DNA of 26,937 nucleotides from JBAZOB01 sp041648895. Lineage in GTDB: Bacteria; Patescibacteriota; JAHJAL01. Positions within the stretch are counted from its first letter, which is position 1, and every line of letters begins with the position of its first letter. This document shows, in pieces, positions 21,672 through 26,937 of this stretch. The translations under genes were made by a program, and so were the position numbers. The stretch is taken from contig JBAZOB010000014.1 of the NCBI GenBank assembly GCA_041648895.1, forward strand, positions 1 to 26,937. The letters run 5' to 3'. The notes beneath the pieces are model-generated. The model made no database searches. It had not been told where the DNA came from and was given only the letters and a program-made list of their open reading frames with translations.

Positions 21672-23423
21672 ATGGAACAAAAAAAGTGTCAACAATGTGC
21701 GAATGATTTCACGGTGACGGATGGAGATCTGGATTTTTATCAGAAGATCGGGCCGACTTTTGATGGGAAAAAATTTAGTATTCCCTCCCCGACTTTGTGC
21801 GTTGACTGCCGGAGTCAAAGGAGACTGGCTTGGCGGAATGAAAGAGTGCTGTACAATCGGGAGTGTGATTTGTGTAAGAAACAGATGGTGTCGCTTTATC
21901 ATCAGGATTCGCCATACACGGTTTATTGTCAGGAATGTTTTTGGTCGGACGGGTGGGATCCGTTAAATAATCGGCAAGATTATGATTTTGACCGACCATT
22001 TTTTGCACAATTGGCGGAGATTCAAAAGACTTCACCGCGTCTTAATTTATTGAACGACAATTCGGAGAATAGTGATTATGCTAATCATTCCGGATGGAAT
22101 AAAGATTGTTATTTGGTTTATGCCACTTTTTCTTGTGAAAACGTGATGTATGGCCGACACAATCTTGATTCGGCCAATAGCATTGATTGTGATTCTGTTT
22201 ATATGAAGTCTCAATATTGTTATGAATGCGACACCATGGATAATTCTTATAAGACTAAATATTCGATGCATTCGGCTGATTGTTCGGAAAGTAGTTTTTT
22301 GTATGATTGTCGCAATTGTAAGAATTGTTATATGTGTGTTAATTTGCGCAACAAGGAATACTGTATAGGTAATAAGCAATACACCAAAGAAGAATATGAA
22401 AAAATGTTGCCTGATTTGGGTTCAAGGCAGGTGGTAAATAATGATAAGAAAAAATTCTGGGAGATGGTAAAAAATTCAGTGCATGTTTTTTCTCACCAGA
22501 AGAATTGTGAAAATTCAACCGGGGACGAAATAACCAATTTGAAAGATTGTTTTAATGTATATGATTTTGAGAAGTCGGAAAATTGCATGAATGTTGATAT
22601 TGGTGAAAATGCGGTTAATTGCCATGATTGTTTTGGAATAGGCCGACCGGCGGAAAATTTGTATGAAATACATGGCATGGCCAGGGGTGTTAATTGTGCT
22701 TTTTGTCATGCTAGCTACAATTCGACCAATGTTTACTATGCTGATAATTGTCAGAATTGCCAGGATATTTTTGGCTGCGTGTCGCTGAAAAAGAATCAGT
22801 ATTGTATTTTGAATAAGCAATATTCGAAAGAAGAATATGATAAATTGGCAGCAAAAATTATTGAGCACATGCAAAATAAGGGGGAGTGGGGAGAATTTTT
22901 CCCGGTGACTTTGAGTCCGTTTGCTTACAATGAAACTTTTGCCAATTATTATTTCCCTTTGGACAAAGAGGGGGCGGCCAAAATTGGCGCCAAGTGGTTG
23001 GATCAGGATTATTCGAAAAAATATGAGGGGGAGACGTATGAGCCAAAAGATAATATCAAAGATTATATTGGTAATGATGAAGAAAGACAGAAGCTATTGG
23101 ATGGGGTTTTGAAGTGTGAAGTGACGGGCAAAGCGTATAAGATAATGTCGCGCGAGCTGGCTTTTTATCTGGAACAGGGAATTCCGATACCGACCAAACA
23201 TCCGGAGACGAGATTTGCGGAGAGATTTGCCAGGCGGAATCCGAGGAAGTTGTATAAGAGGCAGTGTATGTGTGAGGGGAAAGTATCAAGTGGCAAGGAT
23301 CAAGGATCAAGTGAGGGATGTATGCATGAGGGAAGGTGTATTAATATGTTTGAGACGACGTATGCGCCTGATAGATTGGAGAAGGTTTATTGTGAGGAGT
23401 GTTACCGGAAGGTAGTGATATAA
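21672..23423 (+). CDS. Cysteine-rich zinc-ribbon protein, paralog 2
   Basis: 583 residues with about 37 Cys. The N-terminal ribbon is CQQC...CVDC. The second ribbon is intact here: CDLC (in YNRECDLCKKQMVSLY) with YCQEC before WSDGWDPL. The middle has repeated Cys pairs (DCRNCKNCYMC, DNCQNCQDIFGC) and again two copies of the K-x-YC-x2-NKQY-(S/T)-KEEY block, near residues 232 and 378. After the GIPIPTKHPETRFAERFARR linker, the C-terminal ribbon has the longer form CMC...C...GRC...CEEC. Between CMCEG and the next Cys lie about 13 residues (KVSSGKDQGSSEG) encoded by CAAGGAT-type repeat DNA, absent from paralog 1. It starts 12 nt after the kinase-like gene. A metal-binding scaffold or nucleic-acid/protein binder is plausible; nothing catalytic is seen. 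Confidence 0.85.
   Translation: MEQKKCQQCANDFTVTDGDLDFYQKIGPTFDGKKFSIPSPTLCVDCRSQRRLAWRNERVLYNRECDLCKKQMVSLYHQDSPYTVYCQECFWSDGWDPLNNRQDYDFDRPFFAQLAEIQKTSPRLNLLNDNSENSDYANHSGWNKDCYLVYATFSCENVMYGRHNLDSANSIDCDSVYMKSQYCYECDTMDNSYKTKYSMHSADCSESSFLYDCRNCKNCYMCVNLRNKEYCIGNKQYTKEEYEKMLPDLGSRQVVNNDKKKFWEMVKNSVHVFSHQKNCENSTGDEITNLKDCFNVYDFEKSENCMNVDIGENAVNCHDCFGIGRPAENLYEIHGMARGVNCAFCHASYNSTNVYYADNCQNCQDIFGCVSLKKNQYCILNKQYSKEEYDKLAAKIIEHMQNKGEWGEFFPVTLSPFAYNETFANYYFPLDKEGAAKIGAKWLDQDYSKKYEGETYEPKDNIKDYIGNDEERQKLLDGVLKCEVTGKAYKIMSRELAFYLEQGIPIPTKHPETRFAERFARRNPRKLYKRQCMCEGKVSSGKDQGSSEGCMHEGRCINMFETTYAPDRLEKVYCEECYRKVVI
23295..23312 (+). repeat. CAAGGAT repeat inside a coding sequence
   Basis: About 2.6 copies of CAAGGAT, in the same AAGTG context as the intergenic repeat at 8843-8867. 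It is read in frame within the C-terminal zinc ribbon of cysteine-rich paralog 2. Confidence 0.88.
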
Positions 23424-23465
23424 TTACAAATGGGGAATTACTAATGACAAATTATTAGAGGGAAA

Positions 23466-23816
23466 ATGGAAGATATTGTATTGATTAAAGAAAAAATTAC
23501 TCGAGAACGGTTGCGGGAGATTGCGTCCTGGCGGTTCGGTGATATGGTGAAGGGGGTGGTGGATATTGAAAGGAAAGTTATGGCTTTGGGAGCGGATTTG
23601 CATGCTGATGAGGAGGCTTTCTTATTGGAAAATGGATCAGAACAGGCCAATCTCTGGGGTATAAACCTTTATCCTGATTTACCAATGCCGGATCGGCTGG
23701 AATATGATTCCATGATCAATGTGCGGCCAAACCAGAATAACCGCTCACGTGACGTGGAAGATCCAGTGATTAGGGGTAAGGTTGAAGAAATTGTAATGGA
23801 ATTGGTGGAGGTTTAG
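23466..23816 (+). CDS. DUF5674 family protein
   Basis: 116 residues. It contains ASWRFGDMVKGVVDIERKVM, ALGADLHADEEAFLLENGS, LWGINLYPDLPMPDRLEYDS and MINVRPNQNNRSRDVEDP, which I recognise as the DUF5674 pattern common in Patescibacteria and some other bacteria. No function is established. Invariant-looking His, Asp/Glu and Arg residues hint at a small enzyme or binding domain, but this is only suggestive. A good Shine-Dalgarno (AGAGGG) lies 4 nt before the ATG. The next gene starts at the base after its stop, so the two are almost certainly cotranscribed and may work together. Confidence 0.8.
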   Translation: MEDIVLIKEKITRERLREIASWRFGDMVKGVVDIERKVMALGADLHADEEAFLLENGSEQANLWGINLYPDLPMPDRLEYDSMINVRPNQNNRSRDVEDPVIRGKVEEIVMELVEV

Positions 23817-24146
23817 GTGGGTCATATTAGTTTACAAGATGGAAGGTGGGGCGAAATGTCGCTGGCGGAACAGATGGCCAATATTGGTAGTGAATACGGG
23901 CGGGCGAAGAAATGGAAGGAGAAGGGGCAAAAGAAAATGTTCTGGGGGGCATTGGAACGGATGCTGGAATTGATGGATCTCTCGATTGGGGATGGGCGGT
24001 GGCGGGAAGGGCGATTGAAGGAATTGTGCCGGCTGCGCGAACTGGTTTGTGAGGAAATGTTGAATGAAAATTCCCAGATGGCTGATTTTTCGGCTTATTT
24101 TATGGCATTCAATGTTTTGGCGAGAAAGGGAAAAAATGGAAAATAA
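23817..24146 (+). CDS. Small helical protein of unknown function
   Basis: 109 residues from a GTG at 23817, adjoining the DUF5674 stop. It is predicted almost entirely helical: MSLAEQMANIGSEYGRAKKW, KMFWGALERMLELMDLSIGD, RLKELCRLRELVCEEML. The layout suggests a three- or four-helix bundle. The NIGSE...RAKKW and LCRLRE strings look like a family I have seen in Patescibacteria near DUF5674, but I cannot name it. Its last 11 nt overlap the start of cysteine-rich paralog 3 at 24136, so translation is probably coupled. An in-frame ATG at 23856 (MSLAEQ) is a possible alternative start. Confidence 0.7.
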   Translation: MGHISLQDGRWGEMSLAEQMANIGSEYGRAKKWKEKGQKKMFWGALERMLELMDLSIGDGRWREGRLKELCRLRELVCEEMLNENSQMADFSAYFMAFNVLARKGKNGK

Positions 24147-25938
24147 GGTTTGTAAACAATGCGGTAATGATTTTGTGGTGACGGATGAGGACCTGGCTTT
24201 TTTGGATAAAGTGTCACCCGAGTTTGGCCCGTCTTCGCGCGAGGCTACGGACGGGCGAGGAAAGAAATATTTGATTCCGGCGCCGACGTTGTGTCCTGGT
24301 TGCCGAGAACAAAGGAGATTGGCGTGGCGGAATGAGAGGCATTTGTATAAACGTTCTTGCGATCTTTGCGGACAGGCAGTTTTATCTATTTATTCACCTG
24401 ATAAAAAATATACCGTATATTGCGCTGATTGTTGGTGGAGTGACAAATGGGATCCGTTGGAATATAGACAGGATTTTGATTTGGGGAAATCATTTTGGGT
24501 GCAGTTTAAAGAATTGATGTCTCGGGTGCCGCAATTGGCTTTGATGAATGTGAGTTGTGAGAATAGTGATTATACCAATCAGAGTTATGCCGATAAAAAT
24601 TGTTATATGACGTTTGCGACCGATCTCTCGGAAGATTGTTATTATGTGGATTATTCTTTTTCTTGTAAGAATTGTGTTGATGGTTTGGGGTTAAAGGAGT
24701 GTGAGTATTGTTATCAGTGTGTTGATTGCACCAAATGTTACCAAAATTATTTTTGTCAGGATGGTAGTGATTGTCAGGACTGCTATTTTTCGTATGCTTT
24801 GAAGAATTGTCATCATTGTTTTGGTTGTACAAATTTACGGCATAAAGAGTATTATTATTTTAATCAGCCACTTAGTCCGGCGGAATGGCAAAGGAAAGTG
24901 GAGGGGTGGTCGTTGACATCAGATATGATTAAAGAGTCATATCAGTGGGCCAAAGAGGTGGGTTTGGCTGAGCCGCGTATTTATGCCACGATGAATAATT
25001 GTGAGAATTGTAGTGGTAATTATTTGAATAACTGTAAGAATGCTCGACACTGTTTTGATGGGGCGAATTTGGAGGATGCCAAATATTGTATTTTGACGCC
25101 GGTGGCCAGTCGGGATATTTATGATGTGAGTGGCGGGGCGGGAGAAAGGATATATGAGTCGTTTTCGGCGGGAGCGGTGGGACGGAATTTGCTTTTTTGT
25201 GGGTGGTGCTGGACGGGTGTGGTGGATCTAACTTACTGTATATTGTGCATGAATAATTCACATGACCTGTTTGGCTGTGTGGGTTTAAAGAAAAAGAATT
25301 ATTGTGTGCTGAATAAGCAGTACACAAAAGCGGATTATCAGAAATTGGTGACACGGATTGTGGAACAAATGCAACAGGCAGGAGATTGGGGTGAGTTTTT
25401 TCCGCTGAGTTTGGCGCCGTTTGGTTATAACGAAGCGATTGCTAATGAGTATTATCCACTTAGTCGCGATGAGGCTATCAAATTGGGTGCCACCTGGCAG
25501 GATGAGGATTATGGTTTGCAATATAGCGGGTCTTATTACCAGCCGAAGGAGATCAAAAATTATGATCCGAAATTGAACGTGGCTGCGGACAAGGAAATTG
25601 AGGCTTGTTTGGCAGGAATTCTGAGCTGTGATATTTCGGGCCGTCCATATAAAATTATGGCTCAGGAGCTGGCTTGGTACATTGAACATAATTTACCGAT
25701 ACCGCGGCGCCATCCGGAGGTGCGTTATCTGGATAGAATGGCTATGAGAAATCCGCGGCGATTGTGGAAGAGGCAGTGTATGTGTGAGGGTAATTCAGTG
25801 AACAGTGAACAATTAACAAGTAACAGTGGGAAATGTGAGCATGAGGGAAGATGTAATAATATGTTTGAGACAACGTATTCTCAAGATAGAGAAGAGAAGG
25901 TGTATTGTGAGGAATGTTACCGGAAGTCCATATTGTAG
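24136..25938 (+). CDS. Cysteine-rich zinc-ribbon protein, paralog 3
   Basis: 600 residues, the longest and richest of the set with about 43 Cys. The start at 24136 (MENKVCKQCG, with AAAGGG 5 nt upstream) is preferred over an in-frame ATG at 24064 that would add 24 unrelated residues. The N-terminal ribbon is CKQC...CPGC. Between its two knuckles lie 10 extra residues (PSSREATDGR) encoded by a palindrome. The second ribbon is intact (CDLC...YCADC). The middle has dense pairs such as CEYCYQCVDCTKC and NCHHCFGC, with the duplicated FGC-x2-L-x3-K-x-Y block. The C-terminal ribbon CMC...C...GRC...CEEC holds a second insert (NSVNSEQLTSNSGK) of low-complexity DNA origin. The order and linkers match paralogs 1 and 2. 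Function unknown. Confidence 0.85.
   Translation: MENKVCKQCGNDFVVTDEDLAFLDKVSPEFGPSSREATDGRGKKYLIPAPTLCPGCREQRRLAWRNERHLYKRSCDLCGQAVLSIYSPDKKYTVYCADCWWSDKWDPLEYRQDFDLGKSFWVQFKELMSRVPQLALMNVSCENSDYTNQSYADKNCYMTFATDLSEDCYYVDYSFSCKNCVDGLGLKECEYCYQCVDCTKCYQNYFCQDGSDCQDCYFSYALKNCHHCFGCTNLRHKEYYYFNQPLSPAEWQRKVEGWSLTSDMIKESYQWAKEVGLAEPRIYATMNNCENCSGNYLNNCKNARHCFDGANLEDAKYCILTPVASRDIYDVSGGAGERIYESFSAGAVGRNLLFCGWCWTGVVDLTYCILCMNNSHDLFGCVGLKKKNYCVLNKQYTKADYQKLVTRIVEQMQQAGDWGEFFPLSLAPFGYNEAIANEYYPLSRDEAIKLGATWQDEDYGLQYSGSYYQPKEIKNYDPKLNVAADKEIEACLAGILSCDISGRPYKIMAQELAWYIEHNLPIPRRHPEVRYLDRMAMRNPRRLWKRQCMCEGNSVNSEQLTSNSGKCEHEGRCNNMFETTYSQDREEKVYCEECYRKSIL
24227..24256 (+). repeat. Palindromic element inserted in frame in a coding sequence
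   Basis: GCCCGTC (24227-24233) pairs with GACGGGC (24250-24256), with TCGCGCGA inside. Compared with paralog 1, where PEFGGKKY is continuous, this adds exactly 10 codons inside the N-terminal zinc ribbon of paralog 3. Confidence 0.8.
25791..25832 (+). repeat. Low-complexity AACAGTG repeat in a coding sequence
   Basis: A run of CAGTGAACAGTGAAC, AATTAACAAG and TAACAGTG units, read in frame, adds about 14 residues to the C-terminal ribbon of paralog 3. It is at the same position as the CAAGGAT insert of paralog 2. Confidence 0.75.
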
Positions 25939-25974
25939 GAGTACACTGATGAGTGTCTATATTTGGGAGAGTAA

Positions 25975-26493
25975 TTGAATATTTTTTTGATACAATTGGT
26001 GGCGATCCTGGCGTTTAGCGGGTATGCGTTGGCGTTTTATTTGCCGACCCGGAAGCGAATTTTGGGATGGCAGTTTATTTTTTTACTGGTGTGGGCGGGA
26101 CATTTTTTGTTTTTGGGGGCGTGGACGGGAGCGGTGATGATTGCGGCCAATGCTGCTAAATCACTGTTTTTTTATTTTAAGCGGGAAGATAATTGGATCG
26201 GGCGGCCGGTGGTTTTGTATGCCTGGCTGTTATTTTTTATAGTTTTGGCTTGGTGGTCGCAGGAGGGGTGGTGGAGTTTGTTGCCGATGTTGGCGGTGGG
26301 TTTTGTTGCGGTGGCTAATTGGCAGATGGATGTGCAAAAAATGCGTTGGATAGTTTTGCCGGCGAATATTTTTTGGTTTGTTTATAATCTACTGGTGGGA
26401 TCGTATGGGGGGATGGTGGCGGAAACGATAATGTTTATAATGGTAATAGGTAGTATTATACGGCATTATAAGGCAAGGGTTAATCATGACTAA
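25975..26493 (+). CDS. YgjV-family inner membrane protein
   Basis: 172 residues from a TTG start with GGGAG just upstream. About six hydrophobic segments cover most of the chain, e.g. FLIQLVAILAFSGYALAFYL, FIFLLVWAGHFLFLGAWTGA and LYAWLLFFIVLAWW. The pattern of short loops, ANAAKSLFFYFKRED after the third helix, WIVLPANIFWFVYNLLVGSY, and the GGMVAETIMFIMVIGSIIRH ending matches YgjV (Imp-YgjV), a membrane family without an established function. It overlaps the next gene by 8 nt, so translation is probably coupled to cysteine-rich paralog 4. The 36-nt gap before it holds a small ACACT/AGTGT hairpin. Confidence 0.7.
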   Translation: MNIFLIQLVAILAFSGYALAFYLPTRKRILGWQFIFLLVWAGHFLFLGAWTGAVMIAANAAKSLFFYFKREDNWIGRPVVLYAWLLFFIVLAWWSQEGWWSLLPMLAVGFVAVANWQMDVQKMRWIVLPANIFWFVYNLLVGSYGGMVAETIMFIMVIGSIIRHYKARVNHD

Positions 26494-26937
26494 ATGTATT
26501 GAATGTGGGCAGGAGTTTGAGATAACCGATGATGACCGGAGGTTTTATGAAAAGATGGGGGTGCAAGAGCCAAGGTTGTGTCCGGTGGATCGGTCGCGTC
26601 GGCGGCTGGCCTGGCGCAATGCCCGCAGTTTGTATAAGAGAAAGTGCGATTTGTCGGGGGAGATGATTATTTCGCATTTTTCGCCGAGGGTTAGTTTCCC
26701 GGTGTATGGGACAAGTCAGTGGTATTCGGACGGGTGGGATCCGTTATCTTTTGGGCGGGAGTTTGATTTTAGTAAGCCGTTTTTTGAGCAGTATGCCGAG
26801 TTGTATAGTGTCGTGCCGCAGCTGGCGCGGGCGGAGTTTGGCAATGAGAATTGTGATTATAGCAATGGAGTGGCTAACTGTCGGAACTGTTATTGGTGTT
26901 TTACGGTGGATTATTGCGAGGATTGTTTTTATGTCAG
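26486..26937 (+). CDS. Cysteine-rich zinc-ribbon protein, paralog 4 (cut by the window end)
   Basis: 150 residues are visible from ATG at 26486, and the frame stays open at the right edge. It begins MTKCIECGQEFEITDDDRRF and continues through SRRRLAWRNARSLYKRKCDL and YSDGWDPLSFGREFDFSKPF, aligning with paralogs 1-3. The N-terminal ribbon has C4, C7 and C32, but the fourth ligand is Asp35 (CPVD where others have CP-x-C). The second ribbon keeps only one Cys (CDLSG, then VYGTSQWYSDG). The Cys-rich middle starts near residue 129 with NCDYSNGVANCRNCYWC. The 8-nt overlap with the YgjV-like gene suggests coupled translation. Confidence 0.83.
   Translation, partial: MTKCIECGQEFEITDDDRRFYEKMGVQEPRLCPVDRSRRRLAWRNARSLYKRKCDLSGEMIISHFSPRVSFPVYGTSQWYSDGWDPLSFGREFDFSKPFFEQYAELYSVVPQLARAEFGNENCDYSNGVANCRNCYWCFTVDYCEDCFYV

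Noticed and set aside
21297..21902. A 201-codon open frame on the minus strand across the kinase-like gene and paralog 2
   Set aside because: It runs antisense to two well-supported genes. Its His/Pro/Ile-rich composition is what the G-rich coding strand produces in reverse, and it has no recognisable motif. The same reasoning applies to the other antisense frames in 15.3-25.7 kb.
24064..24135. A 24-residue N-terminal extension of cysteine-rich paralog 3
   Set aside because: It overlaps the coding end of the upstream helical protein. The other paralogs start directly at the MEN/MEQ-K-x-C ribbon, and a Shine-Dalgarno-like AAAGGG precedes the ATG at 24136.

Overview
This window looks like the replication-origin neighbourhood of a Candidate Phyla Radiation (Patescibacteria) genome. 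The reasons are the small AT-rich gene set, the order jag-yidC-yidD-rnpA-rpmH / dnaA-dnaN-recF-dciA, large cysteine-rich zinc-ribbon proteins, short conserved genes such as a DUF5674 member, weak or absent Shine-Dalgarno sequences before many genes, and low-complexity intergenic strings built on TTACGAATTAC, CAAGGAT or TTTCCAATTTTCAATTT. The lineage is inferred from gene content; there is no rRNA here to confirm it.

Layout. 1-5.1 kb is an envelope block: a GT4-GT2 fusion glycosyltransferase cut by the left edge, a small secreted protein with a clear terminator, a polytopic GT-C-type membrane protein, and a single-pass protein with a ZU5-like beta-sandwich. 5.2-7.5 kb is the leftward operon rpmH-rnpA-yidD-yidC-jag. 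7.6-8.1 kb holds a giant inverted repeat and a small membrane-protein gene with its own promoter. 8.1-11.5 kb is a rightward surface locus: a WxL-like protein, a DUF916-type protein anchored by a C-terminal helix, and a larger secreted protein ending in a second WxL-like domain. It separates rpmH from dnaA, which are usually close neighbours. 11.5-16.6 kb holds dnaA, an AT-rich probable oriC, dnaN, recF and a DciA-like helicase loader, followed by a TraG/HerA-like ATPase up to 19.1 kb. 19.3 kb to the right edge holds four paralogous cysteine-rich proteins (the last cut by the window end), interleaved with a P-loop kinase-like protein, a DUF5674 protein, a small helical protein and a YgjV-like membrane protein.

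The least explained signal is structural. Four long, perfect inverted repeats (arms of 76, 79, 70 and 73 bp; loops of 45, 38, 63 and 73 nt) fill the spaces downstream of dnaN, recF and dciA and upstream of rpmH. Arm ends coincide with, or run into, stop and start codons. The arm and loop sequences differ from copy to copy. A fifth, imperfect hairpin precedes the cysteine-rich cluster. They look like local inverted duplications or a foldback family; as RNA they would be very strong hairpins between replication genes. The second theme is the cysteine-rich family, where palindromic or low-complexity DNA of intergenic type has entered coding sequence in frame, at or beside zinc-ribbon knuckles.

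How it fits together: DnaA, the beta clamp, RecF and the DciA-like protein form the initiation and repair set. RnpA, YidD, YidC and Jag are the usual RNase P, membrane-insertion and RNA-binding neighbours. The WxL/DUF916 trio probably forms a cell-surface, peptidoglycan-facing complex, which could matter to an episymbiotic cell. The role of the cysteine-rich proteins cannot be read from sequence.
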